Under the pieces are notes generated by a model. The model made no database searches. It was not told where the DNA came from and saw nothing but the letters and a program-made list of their open reading frames with translations. A program made the position numbers and the translations under genes. A stretch of 64,000 nucleotides of DNA from CAVSMC01 sp963798655 (lineage in GTDB: Bacteria; Pseudomonadota; Gammaproteobacteria; Burkholderiales; Casimicrobiaceae), in NCBI GenBank assembly GCA_963798655.1, contig CAWCUH010000014.1, positions 124,001-188,000 on the forward strand, written 5' to 3'. Shown here in pieces: positions 26,508 to 34,862 of the stretch (the first letter of the stretch is position 1; each line of letters opens with the position of its first letter).

Positions 26508-27302
26508 ATGAGCGTTGCGATCAAGACCGAGGCGGACATCGCGGGCATGCGCGTCGCGGGCCGGCTCGCGGGCGAGCTGCTCGATTACCTGACGCCGTTC
26601 GTGCAGCCGGGTGCGACCACCGGCGAGCTGGATCGCCTCGCGCACGACTATCAGGTCGACGTGCAGAAGACGATCCCGGCGACGCTCAACTACCAGCCGC
26701 CGGGCCATCGCCCGTATCCGGCGTCGATCTGCACGTCGGTGAATCACGTCGTCTGCCACGGCATCCCGGGCGACAAGAAGCTGAAGCCGGGCGACATCCT
26801 GAACATCGACGTGACCGTGATCAAGGACGGCTATCACGGCGACTCGAGCCGGATGTTCTTCGTCGGCACGCCGTCGATCCTCGCGAAGCGCCTGGTCGAA
26901 GTCACGTACGAAGCGATGTGGCGCGGCATTCGCGCCGTGCGCGCGGGTGCGCAGCTCGGCGACATCGGCCACACGATCCAGCAGTTCGCCGAGAGCCGCG
27001 GGTTCTCGGTCGTGCGCGAGTTCTGCGGCCACGGCATCGGCAAGCAGTTCCACGAGGAGCCTCAGGTGCTGCACTACGGCCGCGCCGGCACCGGCATGAA
27101 GCTCGTGCCCGGGATGATCTTCACGATCGAGCCGATGATCAACGCCGGGCGCGCCGGCATTCGCGCGCTGGCCGACGGCTGGACGATCGTGACCGCCGAT
27201 CATTCGCTGTCGGCGCAGTGGGAGCACACGGTGCTCGTCACCGACGACGGCGTCGAGGTGCTGACGCTGTCGCCGGGCGCGCCGCCGCCTGCGCCGGCGT
27301 GA
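26508..27302 (+). CDS. map: Methionine aminopeptidase, type I
   Basis: This 264-aa metalloenzyme removes the initiator Met from nascent proteins. Metal ligands are visible in NIDVTVIKDGYHGDSSRMF, GHGIGKQFHEEP and FTIEPMI, ending with a WEHTVLVTDDG segment. ATG at 26508 gives the usual MSVAIKTEADIAGMRVAGRLA start; a GTG at 26493 inside dapD is less likely. Map upstream of glnD is common in proteobacteria. The partner deformylase is encoded convergently 2.7 kb away. Confidence 0.96.
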   Translation: MSVAIKTEADIAGMRVAGRLAGELLDYLTPFVQPGATTGELDRLAHDYQVDVQKTIPATLNYQPPGHRPYPASICTSVNHVVCHGIPGDKKLKPGDILNIDVTVIKDGYHGDSSRMFFVGTPSILAKRLVEVTYEAMWRGIRAVRAGAQLGDIGHTIQQFAESRGFSVVREFCGHGIGKQFHEEPQVLHYGRAGTGMKLVPGMIFTIEPMINAGRAGIRALADGWTIVTADHSLSAQWEHTVLVTDDGVEVLTLSPGAPPPAPA

Positions 27303-27327
27303 GCGAGCGCGCCGAGGCGGTCGCGCA

Positions 27328-29925
27328 ATGAGCGTCGTGTCGCCGCCGCCGGCGCCGCCGCGCGCATCGAGCGCCGTGCAGGCATCGCGCGCCGCGCTTC
27401 TCGCCGGCCGCGCGCAGATCAAGGCGGCGTTCGACGCACGCGGCGACGCGCCACGGATGCTGCGCGAGCACGCGCGGCTCGTCGAGCGCATCCTGTGCGA
27501 GTTGTGGAGCGATCTCGGTGCACCGGCCGAGGCGGCGCTCGTCGCCGTCGGCGGCTTCGGCCGCGGCGAGCTCTTTCCCCATTCCGACGTCGACGTGCTG
27601 ATGCTGCTCGGAGCGGCATTGGAAGACGTGGGTGCGAGCTTCGTCGAGCGCTTCGTCGGCGCCGCGTGGGACGTCGGGCTCGAGATCGGCCACAGCGTTC
27701 GCACGATCGACGAATGCGAAGCGGAGATGGCCGGCGATGTCACCGTCAAGACGAACCTGCTCGAGCATCGTCGCGTCGCGGGTTCGCGTCGCATCCATGA
27801 CGAGTTCCGCGTTCGCTGCGACGCGGCGATGGACGCCCGCTCGTTCTACGAAGCGAAGGTGCTCGAGCAGCAGCAGCGGCACCTGAAGTACCACGATACC
27901 GCGTACAACCTCGAGCCGAACGTGAAGGAGAGCCCGGGCGGGTTGCGCGACCTGCAGACGGTGATCTGGATCGCGCGTGCCGCGGGGCTCGGCCGCACGT
28001 GGCGCGAGCTCGCGCACGCGGGCCTGCTGACCGTGCAGGAGGCGCGTACCGTGTCGCGGCACGAGCGGCTCATCGCCGGCCTGCGCGTGCGGCTGCACTA
28101 TCTCGCCGGGCGGCGCGAGGACCGGCTGGTGTTCGATCTGCAGAACGCGCTCGCACGCGAGCTCGGGATCGCCGACACGCCGGAACGCAGGGCGAGCGAG
28201 CAGCTGATGCAGCGCTACTACCGCGCCGCGAAGTCGATCCGGCAGGCCAACGTCATCATGCTGCAGAACCTGCACGCGGTTCTGCTGCCCATTCCGATCG
28301 AGCCCGAGCCGCTCGGCGACGATTTCTACGCGATCGACGAGCTGCTGCACATCCGCGACGAGGCGCTGTTCGAGCGGCGGCCGTCGATGATGCTCGACGC
28401 GTTCCTGATGATGCAGCGCAATCCGCAGTTGAAGGGCATGTCCGCGCGCACGCTGCGCGCGCTGTGGCGCAATCGGCACCGCGTCGACGAGCGCTTTCGC
28501 CGCGACCCGGGCAACCGCGCGCGCTTCCTGCAGATCTTCAAGGAGCCGCGCGGCATCACGCACGAGCTGCGCCGGATGAATCTGTACGACATCCTCGGCG
28601 CGTACATCCCGGCATTCGGCCGCATCGTCGGCCAGATGCAGCACGACCTGTTCCACGTGTACACGGTCGACGAGCACATCCTGATGGTGGTTCGCAACCT
28701 GCGCCGCTTCGACGAGGCGCAGCACGCGCACGAATATCCGCTGTGCTCGCGGCTCATCGCCGACTTCGAGCGCAAGGAGGTGCTCTACCTCGGCGCGCTG
28801 TTCCACGACATCGCGAAGGGCCGCGGCGGCGATCATTCAGAGCTCGGCTCGCGCGATGCGCGCCGCTTCTGCCGCGCGCACGGCCTCGCCGACGAGGACA
28901 GCGAGCTCGTCGCCTGGCTCGTCGCGAACCATCTGACGATGTCGTCGACGGCGCAGAAGCAGGACATCTCCGATCCCGACGTCGTCAGCGCGTTCGCCGC
29001 GAAGGCGGGCAGCGAGCGGCGCCTCGCGGCACTCTACGTGCTGACCGTCGCCGACATCCGCGGCACCAGCCCGAAGGTGTGGAACGCATGGAAGGCGAAG
29101 CTGCTCGAGGATCTCTTCCAGCTCACGCGCGCACGGCTGGCCGGTGGATCGATCCAGGCGACGCTCGCCGACAGCCTGCAGGAGCGGCAGCGCGACGCGC
29201 AGCGCTTGCTGCGCCTGTACGCGATCGCCGACGGCGCCGAGGGCACGCTGTGGCGCCAGCTCGACAACGTCTACTTCCAGCATCACACGGCCGACGAGAT
29301 CGCATGGCACGCACGGCAGCTGTACTTCCGCACCGACGGAACGACGCCGGTCGTTCGGGCCCGGCTGTCGAAGGCCGAAGCGGGCCTGCAGGTGTTCGTC
29401 TACCTGCCCGACCAGCGCGACCTCTTTGCGCGGATGTGCGGCTTCTTCGGCCGTGCGGGCCTTTCGATCCTCGATGCCAAGATCCACACGACGCGCCACG
29501 GCTACGCGCTCGACACGTTCGTCGTCTACGACCCGTCGAATCCCGCGACGTCCTACCGCGACACGATCGCTTATGTCGAGTTCGAATTGAAGCGGCTGCT
29601 CGAGGAAAAGCCGCCGCTCGAGCCGCCGCAGAAGGGCCGCGTGAGCCGCCACCTGCGCCATTTCCCGCTGACGCCGGAGGTTCGCGTATTTCCCGACGAC
29701 AAGGGCACCCACTACATCCTCGAGCTGGTCGCCGGCGATCGTCCGGGACTGCTCGCGCAGATCGCCTACACGCTCGCGAAAGCGAACGTCAACGTCGCGA
29801 GCGCGCGGATCAACACGCTCGGCGAGCGCGCCGAGGACGTTTTCCTGATCGATGGCGCCCGCCTGCACGACGAGCACGCGCTGCTGAAGCTCGAGCAGTC
29901 GCTCTACGAGCAGCTGCGGGTGTAG
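27328..29925 (+). CDS. glnD: Bifunctional PII uridylyltransferase/uridylyl-removing enzyme
   Basis: This 865-aa nitrogen sensor uridylylates PII proteins when nitrogen is low and removes UMP when glutamine is high. Domains in order: nucleotidyltransferase with GGFGRGELFPHSDVD (about 75-89), linker, HD phosphohydrolase with LFHDIAKGRGGDH (about 490-505), then two C-terminal ACT domains (about 685-750 and 795-860) that bind glutamine. All catalytic motifs look intact and length is normal. It ends convergently with def, the gap being filled by a dispersed repeat. Confidence 0.97.
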   Translation: MSVVSPPPAPPRASSAVQASRAALLAGRAQIKAAFDARGDAPRMLREHARLVERILCELWSDLGAPAEAALVAVGGFGRGELFPHSDVDVLMLLGAALEDVGASFVERFVGAAWDVGLEIGHSVRTIDECEAEMAGDVTVKTNLLEHRRVAGSRRIHDEFRVRCDAAMDARSFYEAKVLEQQQRHLKYHDTAYNLEPNVKESPGGLRDLQTVIWIARAAGLGRTWRELAHAGLLTVQEARTVSRHERLIAGLRVRLHYLAGRREDRLVFDLQNALARELGIADTPERRASEQLMQRYYRAAKSIRQANVIMLQNLHAVLLPIPIEPEPLGDDFYAIDELLHIRDEALFERRPSMMLDAFLMMQRNPQLKGMSARTLRALWRNRHRVDERFRRDPGNRARFLQIFKEPRGITHELRRMNLYDILGAYIPAFGRIVGQMQHDLFHVYTVDEHILMVVRNLRRFDEAQHAHEYPLCSRLIADFERKEVLYLGALFHDIAKGRGGDHSELGSRDARRFCRAHGLADEDSELVAWLVANHLTMSSTAQKQDISDPDVVSAFAAKAGSERRLAALYVLTVADIRGTSPKVWNAWKAKLLEDLFQLTRARLAGGSIQATLADSLQERQRDAQRLLRLYAIADGAEGTLWRQLDNVYFQHHTADEIAWHARQLYFRTDGTTPVVRARLSKAEAGLQVFVYLPDQRDLFARMCGFFGRAGLSILDAKIHTTRHGYALDTFVVYDPSNPATSYRDTIAYVEFELKRLLEEKPPLEPPQKGRVSRHLRHFPLTPEVRVFPDDKGTHYILELVAGDRPGLLAQIAYTLAKANVNVASARINTLGERAEDVFLIDGARLHDEHALLKLEQSLYEQLRV

Positions 29926-29927
29926 AT

Positions 29928-30003
29928 CGTCGTCCCCGCGTATTCGGGGACCCGGTGGCCTTCGTCGCAAGCACGCTGGATTTCCGCTTGCGCGGGAACG
30001 ACC
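29928..30003. repeat. Dispersed two-hairpin intergenic repeat, copy 3
   Basis: This diverged copy begins three bases after the glnD stop and fills the gap to def: CGTCGTCCCC, a hairpin ending CGGGGACCC, the spacer GGTGGCCTTCGTCGCAAG, GCTGGATTTCCGC and a final GCGGGAACGACC. Lying between convergent genes, the hairpins could help end transcription from both sides. Confidence 0.8.
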
Positions 30004-30021
30004 TGCGTCACGCCCCGGCGA

Positions 30022-30552
30022 CTACTCCTCCGCCACCGCGACGTCCGGGAACAGGATGTCGGTGAATCCAAAGCGCGTGAAGTCGTGCATGCGCATGGGA
30101 TAGAGGATGCCGTCGAGGTGGTCGCATTCATGCTGGACGACACGCGCATGGAAGCCGGTGGCTTCGCGTCGGATCGGATGCCCGCGCGGATCGAACCCCT
30201 CGTAGCGCAACGCGCGGTAGCGCGGCACGACGCCGCGCAAACCGGGCACCGACAGGCAGCCTTCCCAGCCCTCCTCCATTTCGTCGGTGAGCGGCGTCAG
30301 CACCGGATTGACGAGCTCGGTGTACGGCACCGGCTCCGCGTCCGGATAGCGTGGATTGTGCTCGACGCCGAAGATCACGACTTGCAGCGGCACGCCGATC
30401 TGCGGCGCGGCGAGACCGGCGCCGTTGTGCGCGGCCATCGTGTCGCGCAGGTCGGCGAGCAGCGCGTCGAGCGCCGCGGTCGCGAATCGCTCCACCGGCG
30501 CACAGCGTTGCCACAGCCGCGGATCGCCCATTCGAAGCACCTCTCGAATCAT
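30022..30552 (-). CDS. def: Peptide deformylase
   Basis: This 176-aa metallohydrolase removes the formyl group from nascent proteins. All three family motifs are present: GAGLAAPQIG (about 44-53), EGCLSVPG (metal ligand C99) and QHECDHLDG (H141, E142, H145). It overlaps the mtnP-like gene upstream (ATGA) and is the second gene of that unit. This is probably a second deformylase type, since the canonical def-fmt pair is not present here; whether another copy exists cannot be seen. Confidence 0.95.
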   Translation of the reverse strand: MIREVLRMGDPRLWQRCAPVERFATAALDALLADLRDTMAAHNGAGLAAPQIGVPLQVVIFGVEHNPRYPDAEPVPYTELVNPVLTPLTDEMEEGWEGCLSVPGLRGVVPRYRALRYEGFDPRGHPIRREATGFHARVVQHECDHLDGILYPMRMHDFTRFGFTDILFPDVAVAEE

Positions 30553-31331
30553 GGCTTGGGCACCGGCGTCCGCGCGAGCGCCGGCGTCCGCTCGGCTTCG
30601 GCAACGACGACGTGATCGAGCAGTGTGCGCACCTTGTCCATGCCCGCTTCCAGCACCCGCATGATGCCTTCCATCGATATCGCGTGCGCGCTCTCGCCCC
30701 TGCCCGCCGCGTAGTTGACGACGACGCAGATCGACGCATACGGAACGTCCAGCTCGCGCGCGAGTGCCGCTTCGGGCATGCCGGTCATGCCGACGAGCGT
30801 CGCTCCGTCACGCTCGAGGCGATCGATTTCGGCCGCAGTCTCCAGCCGCGGCCCGCACACGGCACCATAGACGCCGCCGTCGATCACCACGATGCCGGCG
30901 GCGCGCGCCGCGGCGAGGCAATGGGAACGCAGCGATGCCGCGTACGGATGCGTGAAGTCGATGTGGACGACGGTGCGATCGCCGCCGTCGAAGTACGTCG
31001 CCTCGCGTCCGTTCGTGTAGTCGATCAGCTGGTGTGGCAGCACGAGATCGCCGGGCGCCGCACCCCGAATGCCGCCGACCGACGCGACGGCGAGCACCGC
31101 CGTCGCGCCGCGCGACTTGAGCGCCCACAGGTTCGCGCGGTAATTGACCCGGTGCGGCGGAATCGTGTGGCCGTGGCCGTGGCGCGCGAGGAAGATCGCG
31201 TCGCGGCCGGCGATCTGGCCGAACAGCAGCGCCGACGACGGCTCGCCGTACGGCGTGCGGACGACCTCGCGGTGAGCGACCGCGAGCGTCGAGAGGCGGG
31301 TGAGTCCGCTGCCGCCGATGATTGCGAGCAT
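30549..31331 (-). CDS. mtnP: S-methyl-5'-thioinosine/thioadenosine phosphorylase
   Basis: This 260-aa trimeric purine nucleoside phosphorylase is of the MTAP family. It has the N-terminal IIGGSGL phosphate loop, FLARHGHGHTIPPHRVNYRANLWAL, CGPRLETAAEI and GMTGMPEAALARELDVPYA. At the purine-binding site it has VVNYAAG, with Asn where adenosine-specific MTAPs have Asp, which points to a 6-oxopurine substrate as in Pseudomonas methylthioinosine phosphorylase. With mtaD in the same window this fits salvage through methylthioinosine to hypoxanthine. A good promoter lies about 100 nt upstream. ATG at 31331 gives the family start MLAIIGGSGL. Confidence 0.88.
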   Translation of the reverse strand: MLAIIGGSGLTRLSTLAVAHREVVRTPYGEPSSALLFGQIAGRDAIFLARHGHGHTIPPHRVNYRANLWALKSRGATAVLAVASVGGIRGAAPGDLVLPHQLIDYTNGREATYFDGGDRTVVHIDFTHPYAASLRSHCLAAARAAGIVVIDGGVYGAVCGPRLETAAEIDRLERDGATLVGMTGMPEAALARELDVPYASICVVVNYAAGRGESAHAISMEGIMRVLEAGMDKVRTLLDHVVVAEAERTPALARTPVPKP

Positions 31332-31440
31332 GGGGTGCGTGGGGCGTCGCCGGGGGCGGTCGCGCGGCGGCGGCTTGTCGTTAACAGCGCCGGCCGGCGG
31401 CTGCTGCGCCGAGCGCTGGAACATGTTGCCGATTCATGAC

Positions 31441-31469
31441 ATTATCATGGAAATCTCGACCGTGCTCAA
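31441..31469 (-). promoter_or_regulatory. Putative sigma70 promoter for mtnP-def
   Basis: Reading leftward: TTGAGC (31469-31464), exactly 17 nt, then GATAAT (31446-31441). Both hexamers match consensus at four or five positions with ideal spacing. The start would be near 31434, about 100 nt before the mtnP ATG. Confidence 0.6.
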
Positions 31470-31508
31470 CGGCGCGGATCGTCGATTCTAGCCCGGGACG
31501 ACAACGCC

Positions 31509-32678
31509 ATGTACCTCGACCGCTTGTTCAAGCTGATGGCCGAAAAGCAGGCGTCGGACATCTTCATCTCGTGCGGCGCGCCGATCAACATCAAGATCAA
31601 CGGCGTCGTTGCGCCGATCTCGACGCAGCCGCTCGACGTGGAGACGGTTCGTCGCATCGCCTACGAGCTGATGACGAAGGACCAGGCGCGCGAGTTCGAG
31701 ACCGAGATGGAGATGAACCTGTCGCATCTCGACCGCGCGGTCGGCAATTTCCGCATCAACATCTTTCGCCAGCGCGGGACGATCTCGCTCGTCATCCGCT
31801 ACGTCAAGAGCCGCATTCCGCACTTCGACGAGCTCAAGCTGCCGCCGGTTCTGCTGCAGCTCGTGATGGAGAAGCGCGGGCTCGTGCTGATCGCGGGCGC
31901 AACCGGGTCGGGCAAGTCGACGACGATGGCGGCGATGATCGATCACCGCAACTCGAACAAGTCGGGCCACATCCTCACGATCGAGGACCCGATCGAGTAC
32001 CTGTTCGAGCACAAGCAGTCGCTCGTCAACCAGCGCGAGATGCACATCGACACCCAGAGCTACGAGAAGGCGCTGCAGAACGCGCTGCGCGAGGCGCCGG
32101 ACCTGATCATGATCGGCGAGATCCGCGATCGCGAGACGATGCAGTCGGCGCTGCTGCACACGCTGACCGGCCACCTGTGCCTCGCCACGCTGCACGCGAA
32201 CAACAGCTACCACGCGCTGTCGCGGATCATCAACATGTTCCCCTACGACGCGCGCTCCGGGCTGCTGTCGGACCTTTCGATCGGCCTGAAGGCGATCGTG
32301 TGCCAGCGGCTGATCCGCAACATGCAGGGCGAGCTGCAGCCGGCGGTGGAAATCCTTCTCAACACGTCGCTGATCGCCGAGCTCATCAAGAACGGCGAGA
32401 TCGTTCAGATCAAGGAAGCGATGGAGCAGTCGCTCTATCCGGGATCGCAGACGTTCGAGCAGGCGCTGTGCCGGATGCATCTGGACGGCCTGCTGGGCTA
32501 CGACGAGGCGATGATCGCATCCGACTCGCCGACGAACCTCGCGTGGCTCATCAACCAGAACTCGCCGACCGCGCGCGTCGACTCGGTTCCGCATGGCGGC
32601 GACGGCAGCACGACGCCGCGGCGGCGCGACAGCGACTTCGCGTCGGTCTCGATCGACGTCGGGATGTTGGACCGGTAA
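31509..32678 (+). CDS. pilU: Type IV pilus twitching ATPase PilU
   Basis: This 389-aa PilT/PilU-family retraction ATPase has the N-terminal PAS-like domain, Walker A GATGSGKST (about 131-139), the Asp box with TIEDPIEYLFEHK, Walker B in APDLIMIGEIRD and the His box HTLTGHLCLATLHAN. The C-terminal tail past residue 345 (rich in Ser/Arg/Asp) and the match to MYLDRLFKLMAEKQASDIFIS fit PilU rather than PilT. PilU normally acts with PilT; no pilT lies beside it. It is transcribed away from mtnP-def. Confidence 0.9.
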   Translation: MYLDRLFKLMAEKQASDIFISCGAPINIKINGVVAPISTQPLDVETVRRIAYELMTKDQAREFETEMEMNLSHLDRAVGNFRINIFRQRGTISLVIRYVKSRIPHFDELKLPPVLLQLVMEKRGLVLIAGATGSGKSTTMAAMIDHRNSNKSGHILTIEDPIEYLFEHKQSLVNQREMHIDTQSYEKALQNALREAPDLIMIGEIRDRETMQSALLHTLTGHLCLATLHANNSYHALSRIINMFPYDARSGLLSDLSIGLKAIVCQRLIRNMQGELQPAVEILLNTSLIAELIKNGEIVQIKEAMEQSLYPGSQTFEQALCRMHLDGLLGYDEAMIASDSPTNLAWLINQNSPTARVDSVPHGGDGSTTPRRRDSDFASVSIDVGMLDR

Positions 32679-32771
32679 GGCGGTGCGGCCGACCGCTTCG
32701 CGGCCATCGCCACGAACGTCCGACGCGAAGCGGTGCGGGGGCCGCGGACGCGGCGACGCACCGCGTTTTGT

Positions 32772-32777
32772 TAACAT
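32772..32777 (+). promoter_or_regulatory. -10 box (TAACAT) 6 nt before the dapE GTG
   Basis: TAACAT lies in an AT-richer patch (GTTTTGTTAACAT) of otherwise GC-rich DNA and ends six bases before the GTG at 32784. A transcript from it would begin at the start codon. No clear -35. Confidence 0.45.
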
Positions 32778-32783
32778 GACTGC

Positions 32784-33947
32784 GTGTCCAGTCCTACGCT
32801 CGAGCTTGCCCGCGACTTGATCGCGCGGCCGTCGGTCACGCCCGAGGACGCCGGCTGCCAGACGCTGATCGCCGATCGCCTCGCGCCGCTCGGGTTCCAC
32901 GCCGACAGGCTCGTATCCAACAGCGTCACGAACGTCTGGCTTCGTCGCGGCGACACGAAGCCGCTCGTTTGCCTGGCCGGGCACACCGACGTCGTGCCCA
33001 CGGGCCCGCGCGACGCATGGCACTCCGATCCCTTCGTGCCGACCGAGCGCGACGGCTGGCTGTACGGCCGCGGCGCAGCCGACATGAAAGGATCGCTGGC
33101 GGCGTTCGTCACGGCCGTCGAGGCGTTCGTCGCCCGTCACCCCGGCGTTCCGGGGTCGATCGCTCTGCTGCTCACGTCCGACGAGGAAGGGCCGGCCACC
33201 GACGGCACGGTGAAGATCGTCGAACGGCTGGCCGCGGCGGGTGAAACGGCCGACTATTGCATCGTCGGCGAGCCGTCGTCGGAGACCGAGCTCGGCGACA
33301 CGATCAAGATCGGCCGGCGCGGGACGCTGTCGGGCACGCTCACCGTGAAGGGCGTGCAAGGCCACATCGCGTATCCGCACCTCGCGCGGAACCCGATCCA
33401 TGCGATCGCGCCGGTGATTACCGAGCTCGTCGAGACCGCGTGGGACGGCGGCAACGACGACTTTCCGCCGACGGCGTTCCAATGCTCGAACATCCACGCC
33501 GGCGCGGGTGCGACCAACATCATCCCGGGATCGCTCGAGCTGTGGTTCAACTTCCGCTACTCGCCGGCGAGCACGCGCGGCTCGCTCGAGCGGCGGTTGC
33601 GCGCATTGCTCGCAGCACGCGATATCGACTACGGGCTCGAATGGACGGCGTCGGGGCTGCCGTACTACACGCCGCGCGGCCGGCTCGTCGACGCGGCGAC
33701 GCTTGCGATCCAATCGGTCAGCGGGCTTCGGCCGAAGCTCTCGTGCGGCGGCGGCACGTCCGACGGGCGCTTCCTCGCATCGATCTGCCGGCAGGTCGTC
33801 GAGCTTGGCCCGGTGAGCGCAACGATCCACAAGATCGACGAGCGCGTGCGCATCGACGAGCTCGACGCGCTGTCGCGGATCTACGCCGATCTGCTCGAGC
33901 GTCTGCTGGTGCACGATCCGACGATCGAGGTCGAGCCGACCGAATGA
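32784..33947 (+). CDS. dapE: Succinyl-diaminopimelate desuccinylase
   Basis: This 387-aa di-zinc M20 hydrolase releases LL-diaminopimelate. Metal-binding motifs are LAGHTDVVPTGP and GRGAADMKGSLAAF; LLLTSDEEGPATDGT holds the catalytic Glu; GEPSSETELGDTIKIGRRG follows. Start is GTG giving MSSPTLELARDLIARPSVTPED, the family N-terminus. The TGA overlaps the prmB ATG. Together with dapC and dapD in the same window this gives three of the four succinylase-branch lysine steps after DapB. Confidence 0.96.
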   Translation: MSSPTLELARDLIARPSVTPEDAGCQTLIADRLAPLGFHADRLVSNSVTNVWLRRGDTKPLVCLAGHTDVVPTGPRDAWHSDPFVPTERDGWLYGRGAADMKGSLAAFVTAVEAFVARHPGVPGSIALLLTSDEEGPATDGTVKIVERLAAAGETADYCIVGEPSSETELGDTIKIGRRGTLSGTLTVKGVQGHIAYPHLARNPIHAIAPVITELVETAWDGGNDDFPPTAFQCSNIHAGAGATNIIPGSLELWFNFRYSPASTRGSLERRLRALLAARDIDYGLEWTASGLPYYTPRGRLVDAATLAIQSVSGLRPKLSCGGGTSDGRFLASICRQVVELGPVSATIHKIDERVRIDELDALSRIYADLLERLLVHDPTIEVEPTE

Positions 33948-34837
33948 CGAGCGTGCCGACGCACGACCTCGTTACGCTGCGCGACTGGCTGCGCTACGCG
34001 GTCACGCGCTTCGGCGAGGCACGGGTCGCGTTCGGTCACGGCACGACGAACGCGTACGACGAGGCGGCGTACCTTCTGCTGCACGCGCTGCATCTTCCGC
34101 TCGACCGGCTCGAGCCTTTCCTCGACGCACGGCTGACCGGCGCAGAGCGCGCGACGCTCGCGCATCTGCTCGAGCGCCGCATCGATCAGCGCGTCCCGGC
34201 GGCGTACCTGACGCACGAGGCGTATCTCGGCGACTTCCGTTTCTACGTGGACGAGCGCGTCGTGATCCCGCGCTCGTTCATCGCCGAGCTGCTGCCGGCG
34301 AGCCTGGAGCCGTTCGTCGCCTCCGAAGTGACCGAGGCGCTCGACCTCTGCACCGGCTCGGGTTGCCTCGCGATCCTGCTCGCGCACGCGTATCCGCAGG
34401 CCGATGTCGACGCGGTCGACATCTCGTCGGACGCCCTCGCGGTCGCGCAGCGCAACGTCGCCGACTACGGGCTCGCCGACCGTATCAACCTGATTCGCTC
34501 GGATCTGTTCGCGAACCTCGCCGAGAAGAGCTACGAGCTCATCATCTGCAATCCGCCCTACGTGACGGCGTATGCGATGGAGCAGCTGCCGCCCGAATAC
34601 CGGCACGAGCCGAAGATCGCGCTCGCGGGCGGCGACGACGGTCTCGACGCCGTGCGCACGATCCTGCGCGACGCGCCGCGCTTCCTGCACCCGGGCGGCA
34701 CGCTGGTCGTCGAGATCGGCCACAACCGAGCCGCGGTCGAGTTCTCGTTTCCGAAGCTGCCGTTCCTGTGGCTCGAAACGGCGGGCTCGTCCGATTCGGT
34801 GTTCCTGCTCAAGCGCGAGGACCTGGTCGGACGATGA
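33944..34837 (+). CDS. prmB: 50S ribosomal protein L3 N(5)-glutamine methyltransferase
   Basis: This 297-aa SAM-dependent methyltransferase acts on a glutamine of ribosomal protein L3. The SAM-binding motif is ALDLCTGSGCLAILLAHAYP and the catalytic motif is IICNPPYVTAYAMEQLPPEY. The segment HEPKIALAGGDDGLD separates PrmB/PrmC-type enzymes from DNA methylases. dapE-prmB coupling (ATGA) is conserved in betaproteobacteria. Its stop overlaps a ten-codon open frame that leads into the next gene. Confidence 0.94.
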   Translation: MTSVPTHDLVTLRDWLRYAVTRFGEARVAFGHGTTNAYDEAAYLLLHALHLPLDRLEPFLDARLTGAERATLAHLLERRIDQRVPAAYLTHEAYLGDFRFYVDERVVIPRSFIAELLPASLEPFVASEVTEALDLCTGSGCLAILLAHAYPQADVDAVDISSDALAVAQRNVADYGLADRINLIRSDLFANLAEKSYELIICNPPYVTAYAMEQLPPEYRHEPKIALAGGDDGLDAVRTILRDAPRFLHPGGTLVVEIGHNRAAVEFSFPKLPFLWLETAGSSDSVFLLKREDLVGR

Positions 34838-34862
34838 GCGCGCCGGCCGAAGAGGTGAAGCG

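Noticed and set aside
31448..31492. 14-codon open frame MEISTVLNGADRRF upstream of pilU
   Set aside because: It overlaps the minus-strand mtnP promoter, has no ribosome site, and its position is explained by promoter sequence.
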